From Baffinella frigidus (taxonomy: Eukaryota; Cryptophyceae; Cryptomonadales; Baffinellaceae): a stretch of DNA of 12,529 nucleotides. The stretch spans positions 129,858 to 142,386 of the forward strand of contig MU646887.1 of assembly GCA_026770585.1 (NCBI GenBank). The letters run 5' to 3'. The notes beneath the pieces are model-generated. The model searched no databases. It had not been told where the DNA came from and saw only the letters and a list, made by a program, of their open reading frames with translations. Below are positions 1 to 7,355 of this stretch, piece after piece (position 1 is the stretch's first letter; every line of letters begins with the position of its first letter). The translations under genes and the position numbers were made by a program.

Positions 1-30
1 AGTGTGCGGTGTTGGTGAGAGGTAGCGGAC

Positions 31-194
31 CTTCGGCCGGCGTTGGCACCCCCATGCGTTGCCAACCCAGGGTAGTGTGAGGTATTTTGGGTTTGGGGTA
101 CAGGGTTCAGCGTTCAGGGTGCGTTTCCAAATCAGGGTAGTGTGCGGTGTTGGTGAGAGGTAGCGGACCTTCGGCCGGCTTTGGCACCCCCATG
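31..194 (-). repeat. Two downstream copies of the end of exon f
   Basis: Positions 1-56 and 139-194 are nearly identical and form a 138-bp tandem unit. On the minus strand each contains the last ~26 nt of exon f followed by the donor GAAG|GTCCGC. Between them lies TTTAGGG-like intron sequence. Confidence 0.7.
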
Positions 195-640
195 GCGGTT
201 CATGGTATGTGTAGGGTGGTGTGAGGGTTTAGGGTTTAGGGTTTATGGTTTAGGGTTTAGGAATTGGAGGGACCTTCGGCAGGCGTTGCCACCCCCATGG
301 CGCGCGCCAGCTGCCCCATGTCTACCTGCTTATGGTTTAGGGTTTCTGGCTTATGGTTTATGGTTTAGGGTTTTGGGTTTTGGGTTTGGGGTTTAGGGTT
401 TAGTGTTTAGTGTTTAGGGGTTATGGTGTATGGTGTATGGTATATGGTTTATGGTTTATGGTTTATGGTTGATGGTTTTATGGGTTAGGATCAGATATTA
501 TGGTTTATGGTTTATGGTTTATGGTGTATGGTTTATGGTTTATGGTGTATGGTTAATGGTTAATGGTTTATGGTTTATGTTTTATGGTTTAAGATTACGG
601 TTTAGGGTTTAGGGATTGGGGTTTAGGGATTAGGGATTTG
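60..640. repeat. Intron with TTTAGGG to TTTATGG heptamers
   Basis: The spaces around the exon-f copies and exon f hold imperfect TTTAGGG. From 425 to 595 the dominant unit is TTTATGG, a homogeneous variant not seen elsewhere in the window. Open frames here are artefacts of the 7-bp period, which has no stop in some frames. Confidence 0.85.
274..325 (-). CDS. Exon f: candidate exon with downstream donor copies
   Basis: Acceptor ATAAGCAG|GTAGAC at 326/325 and donor GCCGAAG|GTCCCT at 274/273 enclose 17 codons plus one base: VDMGQLARAMGVATPAE. I recognise no family. Its reality is supported by repetition: the exon end with donor recurs at 194-169 and 56-31 with coding-like substitutions (MGVPKPAE, MGVPTPAE), and a diverged exon start with acceptor lies near 707-685 (GAGCAG|GTCCGCATGGACCA). 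The next exon would be outside the window. Confidence 0.45.
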
Positions 641-3600
641 GGAGCGCCGGTTATGCAGGGGGGGGGGATTTGGTCCATGCGGACCTGCTCATGTTATGGA
701 TAGCGACCTTCATTACTACTAGCACGGCCGCCATGCATAGAGTTTAGGGGTTAGGAATGAGGGGTAAGGCACCTCTTTTTTCCGTCGGAGGGGGGGCTTG
801 CCCGCGGCCTGGGTTTGGGGGTTAGGGGTTAGGGGTTAGGGTTTAGGGTTCAGGATCTAGGGTATAGGGTTTAGGGTTTAGGGTTTAGGGTTTAGGGTTC
901 AGGGTTTAGGGTTTCGGGTTTAGGGTTTAGGGTTTAGGGTTTAGGGTTTAGGGTTTAGGGTTTAGGGCTGAGGGTTCAAGGTTGAGGGTTAAGGTTGAGG
1001 GCTTAGAGGTTAGGGCTTCGGGTTCGGGTTTTTGGGTTTCGGGTTTATGGCATGGGGTTTACCTGCATGCAGGGGTAAGAGTTTAGGGTTTAGGGTTTAG
1101 GGTTTAGGGTTTAGGGTTTAGGGTTTAGGGTTTAGGGTTTAGGGTTTAGGGTTGAGGTTTTAGGGTTTGGGGCGTAGGGTGTACCTGCATCTCTCGCCGT
1201 AGTCGCGCGGCCTCCTCGTATTCCTCCGCCGCTACCTACTTGTTAGGTTCAGGGTTTAGGGTTGAGGGTTCAGGGTTTCGGGTTTCGGGTTTAGGTTTTA
1301 GGGTTTAGGGTTTAAGGTCTAGTGTTGAGGGGTTCAGGGGCGTGGTGGCACTGCCTTGGCTGCCTCGGTCCGAGGAAAGTCTCGAAGGGTTTGGGGTTCG
1401 GGGTCAAGGGTGTAGGGTGTAGGGTGCAGGGTGTAGGGTGTAGGGTGTAGGGTGTAGGGTGTAGGGTTTAGCGTTTACCGCCTTAGCAAGCGCAGCCTCG
1501 GTGCACGAATACGGGTGTAGGGTGTAGGGCGCAAGGTGCAGGGTTTATGGTGTAGGGTTCAGGGTGTAGGGTGTAGCGTTGACCGCCTTTGCAAGCGCAG
1601 CTTCGTCGCGCGCATACAGGTTGAGGGTGTAGGATTTAGGGTGCACGACTTAGGGTCCAGAGTGTAGGATTCAGGGTGTAGGGTGTAGCGGGTACCGCCT
1701 TAGCAAGCGCGGCCTCGGCGCGCGTGTAAGGGTCGCGCATCTTGATGGCTTGGATGCGGTCGCGCAGCTCTGCCGCTTCCGTGTACTGCTCGCCTTCCAC
1801 CTGGGGGTGGAGGGGGGGTGCATTTGAGAGACGCGCGTTTCGGGTTCCAGGTTTCGGGTTTCGGGATTTGGGTTTCGGGTTTCGGGCTTCGGGTATGGGG
1901 TTTAGGGTGCAGGGTTTGAGGGACGCAGCTCGGCCGCCTCCGTGTACTGCTCGCCTTCCACCTGGATCCGGGTTTCGGGTTCAGAATTTAGGGTGTCGGG
2001 CTTCGGATTCAGGGTTCAGGGTGTAGGGTTTCAGGGACGCAGCTGTGCCGCTTCCGTGTACTGCTCCCCTTGCACCTGGATCCAGGTTTCGGGTTTCGGG
2101 CTTCGGGCTTCGGATTTAGGGTGTAGGGTTTGAGGGACGCAGCTCTGCCGAATCCGTGCAATGCTCGCCTTGGACCTGGGGGTAGAGGGGGAGTGCATTT
2201 GAGAGACGATTGTTTCGGGGTTCGGGTTTCGGGTTATGGGCTTCGGGTTTCGGGTTTCGGGCGTCGGGTTTCGGGTTTGGGGATTGAGCTCTGCCGCTTT
2301 CGTGTACTGCTCGCCTTGCACCTGGATCCGGGTTTCGGGTTTTGGGTTTCGGGTTTCGAGCTTCGGGTTTCGATTTTCGGGTTTTGGTTTTCGGGTTTCG
2401 GGTGTAGTGTTAGAGGGCTTGGATGCGGCCGCACAGCTCTGGTTTCTTCGCGTGCTCCTAAACCCTCAACCTTAACACCTTTCCAGCTGCGGTACAGTGC
2501 ACTTGAGGGAGGAGCGTCGGATGCACATGAAACACGACCATGAGGTTTCATGGGTCTGGCCAACCAATCCCACCACTTGGCAGCGACTGAGGACGTTTTC
2601 ACCTTGAATTCAAGGTGAAATCCCGGTTAGGTTCCAGGGCAATAGATAACATTCTAGTACAAATCGTTTAGATGGACTGCATCCGTGAAGCCCCCGGTGG
2701 CCGCTAAGTGGTCTGGCGAGTAATGCATATAAAAAATCGCCCCGATACCACCCTGGAGGCAACTCATGGGCAAATCGATGGTTTCCTAAGTCAACTCCCA
2801 TACAAATGCCACCAGAATCGGGTGGCATCTGTGGGAGATTGACTTAAGATTTGCCCATGGGGTGCCTCCAGGGTGGAGGGAATTGGAGCCTTTCCTTCAG
2901 AAGTTAGGCCAACGCCTCCAATTTCCTATGGGCGGAGAGTATTTTAAATTACACTTGAACCGATTCAGAAACATGTAAAGTGCATTGGCGAGAGATACTT
3001 TGGATATGCACGTGGTGCATTTTCATAGGTTAACGTCCTGAAAATGGGGTAGTCAGGCATACGATATTGCCTAGGACCTCCTGCCGTAGGCTGAGGGATC
3101 CCAGGACCAAAACGTCTCGGCCTACGGTAGGAGGTCCTAGGCAATGCCGTAGGCCTAACTACCCATTTTCAGGCCGTTACCCTATTAATTTCAGAGAGAA
3201 GCGGATACCGATATGGTGTATTGGATACACGAGCGAGACCGTTATCAATACCGACACGGCCGCACCGTATCCCAGATCTGCCTCAGTCGGGTTGGCAGAC
3301 TATTCTGAAGTTGATATCCTGGGTGTGTGGTACACATCCGTCAACTTTGGATCGGAAAAGAGCCTGGTCTCACCAAATTGGTGAGACCAAATAAACTGAG
3401 AGGGAGCTAGGCATCGCCGTATGGTGTATTTGTTCAGAACCGCGAGATGCGTGAGGCTCCCGCATCTTGAGTTCCTAAACCCTGCACCCTGAACCCTAAA
3501 CCCGAGTTGAGTCTAACATCTTTAGCTCTGAGATCCAGCCTAATGTTTCAGCGGTTTTTGCATCTATTGGCCACGAAAACAATCAAACAATAACAAAAGG

Positions 3601-5004
3601 CGTGGCAAACGTTGGCGATGCTGGTACAAGACCAGAGGGTGTTAAAGGGTCGGTCTTGACCCAGCATCGCCAACGTTTGCCATTGTTACCCTTTAACACC
3701 CTCTGTAACACCAACCCTTCAACACCCTCTGGTCTTGTACCAGAATCGCCACCGTTTGCCATTGTTCCATTCTTTTCACAGTTTTCAGTGGCCGACAGAT
3801 GCGGAAACCACTCTGCGACACCGGTTTCTCTGGGGAACAATCAAACCATCAACCATCAACCATGCACCATGCACCATAAACCCGTTCCACTCTAACAGCT
3901 CAACTGCCTCTCAGTACCAATCTACCACCCATATCTCGAACCCTAAGCCCTAAACCCTTCGCCCTCCACTCGGTGGACTACGAACCTTTCATCAAAAGTC
4001 AACTCACCTCAAGACAAATAACCGGAAGGATTTTTCTACGCAAATCGGTCTCGTAACACCCCGGAATTCCGGCCGGGATCCGGACAAGAGCGCACCCACA
4101 GGAAAATTTGGCAACTTGAGATTATTTTGCCCGCAGGGGAGGCAGAATCTGAACTCCCCGTGATGAATGGATTCTGGTACTAAATGGCCAGTATTATAGT
4201 AGTGGTACAAAACGTGTCAACTTTTGCGATAAAGGGCTGTTCAGCATTTGTCCCCGGGAAGGCTCCTGTCCGGGTGTGTATTTGTTGAATCCAACATCGC
4301 GTAAGCCTCCATAGATCCCTCGGTGTTTTGATCGTCAGGGTTTAGGGTTGAGCGTTTGGGGTTTAGGGTCTAGGGGTTTAGGGTTTAGGGTGTAGGGCTT
4401 GCAAGTGAACAGAGTGTCGAATCAGGCCCAGCGTCTTGCAGCAGCGGTCCCGTAATTAGGGTTCAAGGTTTGGGGTTTAGGGTTCAAGGTTTGGGGTTTA
4501 GGGCTTAGGGCTTAGGGTTTAGGGTTCGAGTGGAGGGCTGGGGGGGAGTCTCAACCGCTAGGTCCATCTGGTCTTTGAGAACATCAGCCTCCTCCCAGAT
4601 GTTGGCTCGCTCCTCTGGAGTCAACACTGCTTCCCCATCCGCCCCCCCAACTTCCCCGCTTCCCGCCGGTGGCTGGTCCTCTTCGGACTCCCCCATCCGC
4701 AAGGGGAAGCACGCGTCCTGTCTGCTCCTGCCTTGCCGGAGCGCAAGCCGAGGCGCGCGCGCTGAGGTTGCGCGCGCGCTGAGGCAACCTTTTGCGCGCG
4801 CGCAGGCAACGTTGCCTGCCAAGTGAAGTGCAGGTGAGAACAAGATTGGCCGAAGCTTGAGAAGCTTGGGCCGAGACGGGTCGGCCGCGGGGAGAGACCT
4901 GGGAAGAAGGAGACGGGCGACAGGAAACCCTCGACGCCGGCCGCGAGGAGGACCGAAAGACCGAGGAGCCGAGCAGCGCTCCCCGCTTGCATTCCGACCG
5001 ACAT
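274..5004 (-). CDS. Predicted plastid-targeted protein with two UVR repeats (gene model, six exons)
   Basis: Joined model on the minus strand: 5004-4899, 4815-4556, 1800-1696, 1235-1185, 808-773, 325-274. Every junction keeps the frame; the first intron is phase 1, the following ones phase 0. The product has a signal peptide, a transit-like region, an acidic spacer, then two helical repeats of the UVR type (about residues 115-175) with cores EGEQYTEAAELRDRI and AAEEYEEAARLRREM, followed by a basic segment. UVR motifs occur in UvrB/UvrC, ClpC, McsA and in plant plastid proteins such as EXECUTER; they mediate protein contacts. A general plastid UVR protein is the safest call; EXECUTER-like is only a guess, because the expected downstream region is not recognisable. 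The 3' end may lie beyond the left edge. Some listed exons may be skipped or have other borders. Confidence 0.62.
773..808 (-). CDS. Exon e: small basic exon
   Basis: Thirty-six nucleotides between AAACCCAG|GCCGCG and AAAGAG|GTGCCT, phase 0, reading AAGKPPLRRKKE. It lies between telomere-like intron blocks exactly as the surer exons do and keeps the frame. With only 12 codons it could be a chance match; a basic tail after a UVR repeat is plausible but not diagnostic. Confidence 0.45.
815..1160. repeat. TTTAGGG arrays in the intron between exons d and e
   Basis: Nearly perfect heptamer runs at about 855-965 and 1081-1150, interrupted by degenerate copies. The G-rich strand is the plus strand, so the transcribed minus-strand gene has CCCTAAA in its intron RNA. 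Confidence 0.9.
1185..1235 (-). CDS. Exon d: end of second UVR repeat
   Basis: Acceptor CAAGTAG|GTAGCGG, donor GATGCAG|GTACAC; 17 codons, phase 0 at both ends, reading VAAEEYEEAARLRREMQ. With ALAKA from exon c this makes the second UVR-type helix pair. The acceptor has TAG instead of CAG. The donor side has a faint echo at 1072-1081 (TGCATGCAG|GTAAAC), which may be a decayed copy. Confidence 0.7.
1351..1617 (-). repeat. Three downstream copies of the end of UVR exon c with its donor
   Basis: Minus-strand copies lie at about 1617-1584, 1512-1479 and 1373-1351 and read YARDEAALAKA|GT, YSCTEAALAKA|GT and RTEAAKA|GT, against YTRAEAALAKA|GT in the full exon. They are separated by GGGTGTA-type heptamers. 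Each keeps a GT donor. Confidence 0.72.
1395..1470. repeat. GGGTGTA heptamer array
   Basis: About ten copies of GGGTGTA, a telomere-like variant confined to the spacers between donor-end copies of UVR exon c (also 1515-1580, 1675-1690). Confidence 0.85.
1696..1800 (-). CDS. Exon c: complete UVR exon (end of repeat 1, start of repeat 2)
   Basis: Acceptor ACCCCCAG|GTGGAAGG, donor AAGGCG|GTACCC, both phase 0, 35 codons. It reads VEGEQYTEAAELRDRIQ, then AIKMRDPYTR, then AEAALAKA. The AAxLRDxI core is the classic UVR signature. Joined to exon b it gives LKDQMDLA + VEGEQYTEAAELRDRI, a full repeat. This is the only full-length copy: its first 38 nt with acceptor recur four times upstream in the gene, and its last 23-34 nt with donor recur three times downstream. 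Confidence 0.75.
1835..2410. repeat. TTTCGGG heptamer blocks
   Basis: Short blocks of TTTCGGG/CTTCGGG at 1835-1900, 1968-2015, 2085-2120, 2212-2280 and 2328-2405 separate the acceptor copies of UVR exon c. A decayed piece of exon-c interior (GGATGCGGCCGCACAGCTCTG) is visible near 2421. Confidence 0.85.
1924..2321 (-). repeat. Four upstream copies of the acceptor and start of UVR exon c
   Basis: On the minus strand copies start at 2321, 2175, 2075 and 1961. Each has an acceptor (GATCCAG| or ACCCCCAG|) and about 36-38 nt coding for VxGEQYTxAAxL-type residues (VQGEQYTKAAEL, VQGEHCTDSAEL, VQGEQYTEAAQL, VEGEQYTEAAEL). In three copies homology to the full exon stops at the same point, GAGCTGCG (CAGCTGCG in one); the outermost stops slightly earlier. 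Beyond it comes intron-like sequence (TCCCTCAAACCC). TTTCGGG-type repeats fill the gaps. They look like truncated pseudo-exons. Confidence 0.75.
2573..2711. mobile_element. K-type foldback element, copy 1 (139 bp)
   Basis: Ends CCACTTGGCAGC and GCCGCTAAGTGG form imperfect terminal inverted repeats. It aligns without gaps to 9549-9687; the right half (from ATTCTAG) is ~90% identical. An inner 24-bp perfect palindrome, centred on GAATTC, lies at 2597-2620. It has no coding capacity, so it is a MITE-like non-autonomous element. Target duplications are not clear. Confidence 0.75.
2748..2876. repeat. Foldback repeat with ~56-bp arms
   Basis: CCACCCTGGAGGC at 2748 pairs with GCCTCCAGGGTGG ending 2876. 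Pairing continues through CATGGGCAAATC/GATTTGCCCATG to GCCACC/GGTGGC, with a loop near 2813-2818. A second hairpin, GGAATTGGAGCC/GCCTCCAATTTCC, follows at 2878-2926. Single copy here. Confidence 0.75.
3027..3183. mobile_element. F-type foldback element, copy 1 (157 bp)
   Basis: Nearly the whole element is one hairpin: AGGTTAACG and CCTGAAAATGGGGTAGT on the left pair with the right end, and GCCTAGGACCTCCTnCCGTAGG pairs with its complement around a loop near GGATCCCAGGACCAAAA. About 90% identical to 10429-10585. Flanks in both copies are TCAT and ATTAA, so the true boundary may be a few bases further out. Confidence 0.78.
3272..3410 (+). mobile_element. S-type element, copy A (139 bp)
   Basis: Right end GGGAGCTAG and diverged left end around AGATCTGCCTCA; inner AAGTTGA...GTCAACTTTGG inverted repeat and hairpin TGGTCTCACCA/TGGTGAGACCA (3365-3389). 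Flanks GTATC (3267-3271) and GCATC (3411-3415) suit a 5-bp target duplication with one change. Confidence 0.7.
3603..3761. repeat. Foldback with one left arm and two competing right arms
   Basis: Left arm 3603-3650. Its first 22 nt pair perfectly with 3661-3682, and its last 16 with 3690-3705. The whole arm pairs over 47 bp, with about three mismatches, with 3715-3761. The second right arm looks like a tandem copy of the first. Confidence 0.75.
4556..4815 (-). CDS. Exon b: transit region, acidic spacer and start of first UVR repeat
   Basis: Acceptor is CACTTGGCAG|GC at 4816/4815, with a pyrimidine-rich run before it; donor is CTAGCG|GTTGAG at 4556/4555. The 260 nt give a Gly split codon, then a region rich in Ala, Arg, Ser and Cys without acidic residues (transit-like), then GESEEDQPPAGSG and TPEERANIWEEADVLKDQ, ending QMDLA. 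The shift from basic to acidic composition fits a processed N-terminus followed by the mature protein. The basic part is GC-repetitive (GCGCGCGCAACCTCA-like repeats at 4752-4805). A long open frame continues upstream on this strand beyond 4815 but has no leader and is taken as a shadow. Confidence 0.65.
4899..5004 (-). CDS. Exon a: start and signal peptide of the UVR protein
   Basis: ATG at 5004 in the context GGAAAATG. The exon encodes 35 residues plus one base: a short N-region, the hydrophobic stretch ARLLGLSVLLAAGVEG, then FLSPVSFFP. A signal peptidase cut after VEG would leave Phe at +1, the hallmark of transit peptides entering red-lineage complex plastids. The donor is CCCAG|GTCTCT at 4899/4898. 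I chose this donor because the frame of exon a closes within the next exon otherwise, while splicing the 83-nt intron 4898-4816 joins it in frame to the acidic exon b. A second ATG at 4992 (MQAG) is an alternative start. Confidence 0.65.
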
Positions 5005-5278
5005 TTTCCCTCGAATTCGTGACTTTTGGGAAACTGTCAACTTTTGGACATAAATTGACTTGAGAAGTTGACTTAGGGGCTAAGATTTCCAAACCCCGTG
5101 GCGGGACGCATCCCTTCGAATAGCCGCGGCGGTGCGTTGCAGCTGACATTGACGTTGTGACGAAGCGTGGACACCTGCACAGTTCGCCTCCGTCAGCACC
5201 CACAACCCTCACACGACCCTGGTTCGTTGAGTTGACGGGCACAAGGTCATCATTTGTGGATTGGAGAAGGGAGCGAAA
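5005..5278. promoter_or_regulatory. Shared upstream region of two divergent genes
   Basis: This interval lies between the ATG of the minus gene (5004) and the first candidate starts of the plus gene (5254 or 5279). It is largely free of telomere-like heptamers. It contains an interrupted inverted repeat GTCAACTT...AAGTTGAC at 5036-5071, similar to the core of the 140-bp foldback family. No TATA box is evident. The promoter role is inferred from layout only. Confidence 0.4.
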
Positions 5279-5806
5279 ATGGGAGGTACGTGAACAAAGG
5301 TGGTGGGGGAATGACGCGGCGGCGAAGCTGCGGGGTGGATCGGGGAGGAGGTACACGTCGAAACAGGGAGTCGTCCTCAGGGGCGGTGCAGGGTGGAGGT
5401 GAACGGGATCCTCTGCGTGGATTGTCGCAGGCACCAGGGTCGCATCGGTGCAGACCGGTGAGGCGGCGAGTTGGGAGGGGGCTGCGAGGAAGTGGTGGCT
5501 GGACAAGACTCGTGCTCGCGGTCGCGTGGCTAGCTGCGTCGCCTTGCCAGCCCAGCACCGTCGACCGGAGTGCATCAGCCTCCGCCGGCTGCCCCGCGCT
5601 GCACCGGGAGCATGCCGCTCGTCTCTCTCAGGACACGCTTGGCGCGCTGGCCGCGGCACGTCCCGGCTCGTGTGCGGGGCAAGGCGGGGCGCTGCAGCTG
5701 CGGGGCGGGGCGGGGTTGAAGCGCGGGGTGGTGATCAACTTCCTGAATGGCGAGAAGGTCGACGTGTCTGACATGGACGATGTCGACTCGAATGACGACA
5801 TGACGG
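5254..5806 (+). CDS. Plus gene exon 1: signal-like N-terminus and acidic end
   Basis: The frame is open from an ATG at 5254 to the donor GACGG|GTGCTT after 5806 (phase 1). The likely protein core is RLVLAVAWLAASPC (signal-peptide-like), an Ala/Ser/Arg stretch, LQLRGGAGLKRG, then VVINFLNGEKVDVSDMDD and an Asp-rich end. The true start is unclear. ATG 5254 or 5311 would place a long basic region before the hydrophobic segment. An alternative is the mini-exon 5279-5285 (ATGGGAG|GTACGT, an excellent donor) spliced in frame to an acceptor such as those ending at 5380, 5437 or 5488, which would put the signal peptide near the start. I recognise no family. The exon end (5782-5810) is duplicated at 5996-6024. 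Confidence 0.5.
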
Positions 5807-5810
5807 GTGC

Positions 5811-5995
5811 TTCCCAGCTCTGTCACAGTCTATTTTTGCTCGCCGATTTGGTGACTTTTTGGGCTCACCGATTTGGTGGCCCGGGCTTGTTTCCGCGCCA
5901 ACGTTGCCGAATTTGAACGAACCGCAAGCCCAGCACGAATTTCTCCCGCAAACCCAGCACGTCCACTTGAGAATAGTCGAACTTAAGAATAGTCG
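5811..5995 (-). mobile_element. S-type element, copy D, inverted, with internal duplications
   Basis: Read in reverse it follows the family: CAGCTCTGTCACAGTCTATTT, CCCGGGCT, TTTCCGC, ..., CACTTGAGAATAGTC. Two internal segments are doubled (CACCGATTTGGTG-like and GCAAnCCCAGCACG-like). The far terminal repeat is missing. It begins right after the exon-1 donor GACGG|GTGC and is followed by a second copy of that exon end. Confidence 0.65.
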
Positions 5996-6024
5996 GTCGA
6001 CTCGGATGACGACATGACGGGTGC

Positions 6025-6166
6025 CTAGCTCTGCCTCACTCGGGTTGCCTGCTAGACTATTCTCAAGTTGACATGTTGGGGTTGCGGTACGAATCCGTCA
6101 ACTTTGGAGCGGAAAAGAGCCCGGGCTCACGAAATCTTCAGCCCGAATAGACTGAGACAGAGCTAG
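6025..6166 (+). mobile_element. S-type element, copy B (142 bp) at a donor site
   Basis: Ends CTAGCTCTG...CAGAGCTAG, perfect 9-bp terminal inverted repeats, flanked by a perfect 5-bp duplication GGTGC (6020-6024, 6167-6171). The left flank is the second copy of the exon-1 end ACGG|GTGC, so the insertion straddles and duplicates a 5' splice site. The element ends in AG, so GT(flank)...AG(element) could be spliced out. Confidence 0.8.
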
Positions 6167-6193
6167 GGTGCGTCCACCCACCTGCCCTCCGAA

Positions 6194-6302
6194 CTCAAAC
6201 GTTTTGCTCGTTTGAGATTCCCTCGACTCGCACCAGGGGGCGGGGGCTGTATCCCGGGAACGCGCGGGTAGGGGAACTCAGATAGTTTACCCCGGATACA
6301 GC
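6194..6302. repeat. Two small inverted repeats after element B
   Basis: CTCAAACG/CGTTTGAG at 6194-6216 and GCTGTATCCCGG/CCCCGGATACAGC at 6246-6302. Confidence 0.7.
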
Positions 6303-6580
6303 AGCACAAAGCGTCAAAAGAGTGCCCCTGCAACAGCAGCACAAAGCGTGAAAATGTACTCCTGCAACAGCCGCACCAAGGGTCAAAAACACGCGGCAGG
6401 GTGTAATGTGTGAGATGACTCCAGATCCTAGGACGTGGTCATGCTGGTCTTATAATCAATAAACTCTCTCAAACGATAGGACGTGGTCATGCTGGTCTTG
6501 TAATCAACAACCTCTCTCTCTGGCAGCACACAGCGTCAAACGTGTGCCCCTGAAACAGCAGCACTAAGCGCAAAAATTAT
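6298..6580. repeat. Tandem ~33-bp and 48-bp repeats upstream of exon 2
   Basis: Units like AACAGCAGCACAAAGCGTCAAAA recur at 6298, 6331, 6365, 6525 and 6553, and once more at 6808 just before exon 2, where the unit ends in the acceptor ACGCGGCAG. A 48-bp unit (TAGGACGTGGTCATGCTGG...) is present twice in tandem at 6429-6476 and 6477-6524. Confidence 0.75.
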
Positions 6581-6587
6581 GCGACAT

Positions 6588-6782
6588 GCCACTCGAGAAT
6601 GCTGGAGGATCCTGTTTACATGTGGGGCTGTAAATATTTGTACCAGAATAGGTTGTTCCAACCTCGCGCCTGGCCAATATATGGCTAGTTACGTGACCAA
6701 TCAACGAAAGTTACTACACAAATGCCCACTTGTTAAAAAACGTCGGGTTTAGATAGGCCCCTGTAGCATTCTCGTGTGGTGC
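6588..6782. repeat. Inverted-repeat element (~195 bp)
   Basis: GCCACTCGAGAATGCTGGAGG at the left pairs imperfectly with CCTGTAGCATTCTCGTGTGG at the right. Both sides are bordered by copies of the 33-bp tandem unit. No coding frame of note. Confidence 0.55.
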
Positions 6783-6841
6783 CGGAAGCCAGTCAAGTTA
6801 CCCCTGAAACAGCAGTGCTAAGCGTCAAAATCACGCGGCAG

Positions 6842-6906
6842 GCGCGAAGCCAGTCGACTGGCTCCCGCGCGGGGACCTCATCCTGCCCCACGAGCGCGAA
6901 CTACAC
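6842..6906 (+). CDS. Plus gene exon 2
   Basis: Acceptor ACGCGGCAG|GCGCG, donor CTACAC|GTACTC. Entering in phase 1 from exon 1 it completes a Gly codon and reads AKPVDWLPRG, then DLILPHERELH, ending in phase 0. An acceptor 12 nt downstream (GCCAG|TCGAC, start 6854) is also in frame. The donor end with its GT recurs at 7006, 7169 and 7269 downstream, and a stub of the exon start (GAAGCCAGTC) lies at 6785-6794 upstream. No family recognised. Confidence 0.55.
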
Positions 6907-6948
6907 GTACTCCCTAAACCCTATACTCTACACCCTCAACTCTCAACC

Positions 6949-6980
<32 letters not shown>

Positions 6981-7345
6981 TCTTCCCATACGAGCGCGAA
7001 CTGCACGTAATCCCTACACCCTGTTCCCTACACCCTAAACTCTAAACTCTAAACCCTACACCCTAAACTCTAAACCCTAAACCCTACACCCTACACCCTA
7101 CACCCTACACCCTAAACTCTCAACCCTCAACCCTCAACCCTCATCTTCCCATACGAGCGCAACCTGCACGTACTCCCTACACCCTAAACCCTCAACCCTA
7201 AACCCTTAACCCGAAACTCTAAACCCTACACCCTAAACCCTCATCTTCCCACACGAGCGCGAGTTGCACGTAAACTCTAAACCCAAAACCCTACACCCCG
7301 CACCCCACACCCTGCACCCTACACCCTCCCCCCTGAACCCTCAAC
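6907..7345. repeat. CCCTACA/CCCTCAA/CCCTAAA array of plus intron 2
   Basis: Degenerate heptamers, C-rich on the coding strand, filling the spaces between donor copies of exon 2 and leading into the exon-3 acceptor. Confidence 0.88.
6977..7269 (+). repeat. Three downstream copies of the end of plus exon 2 with donor
   Basis: Copies at 6977-7006, 7140-7169 and about 7240-7269 begin CTCATCTTCCC, continue with an AyACGAGCGC-like stretch and end TGCAC|GTAATC, TGCAC|GTACTC and TGCAC|GTAAAC. All match the exon-2 end DLILPHERELH|GT with a few substitutions. The spacers are CCCTAAA/CCCTACA/CCCTCAA heptamers. Confidence 0.75.
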
Positions 7346-7355
7346 CATAAACCAG

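Larger units (their letters stand above)
2930..4500. other. Remainder of the large intron between exons b and c
   Basis: Apart from the listed foldback elements, I see no gene. Short heptamer patches occur at 3475-3500, 3840-3880 and 3935-3960 (C-rich on plus, against the rule) and at 4337-4400 and 4455-4525 (G-rich on plus). 3965-4320 is mixed sequence with only small hairpins, for example CAGAATC/GATTCTG at 4142-4176. The minus strand at 4460-4390 is open for about 20 codons but lacks convincing borders. Confidence 0.5.

Noticed and set aside
425-612. Protein made of GLWFMVYG-type repeats
   Set aside because: It is the translation of a 7-bp TTTATGG satellite; the period alone explains the repeat and the open frame.
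815-1160. True chromosome-end telomere
   Set aside because: The left side carries TTTAGGG and the right side CCCTAAA on the plus strand, the reverse of what terminal telomeres would show, and the arrays are internal, degenerate and next to exon borders.
1-2410. EXECUTER orthologue by name
   Set aside because: The UVR repeats and plastid leader fit, but UVR motifs are shared by several plastid proteins and no second EXECUTER feature is visible.
4390-4460. Extra minus-strand exon with GLIRHSVHLQ
   Set aside because: Open for about 20 codons but no convincing acceptor or donor and no repeat support.
4505-5659. 384-codon open frame on the minus strand as one protein
   Set aside because: Only the part 4815-4556 has gene-like composition; upstream it runs through the leader exon in another frame and across the shared promoter region. 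GC-rich sequence gives long chance frames.
6298-6580. CRISPR-like array
   Set aside because: Units are irregular, spacers are absent or variable and the setting is a eukaryotic intron.
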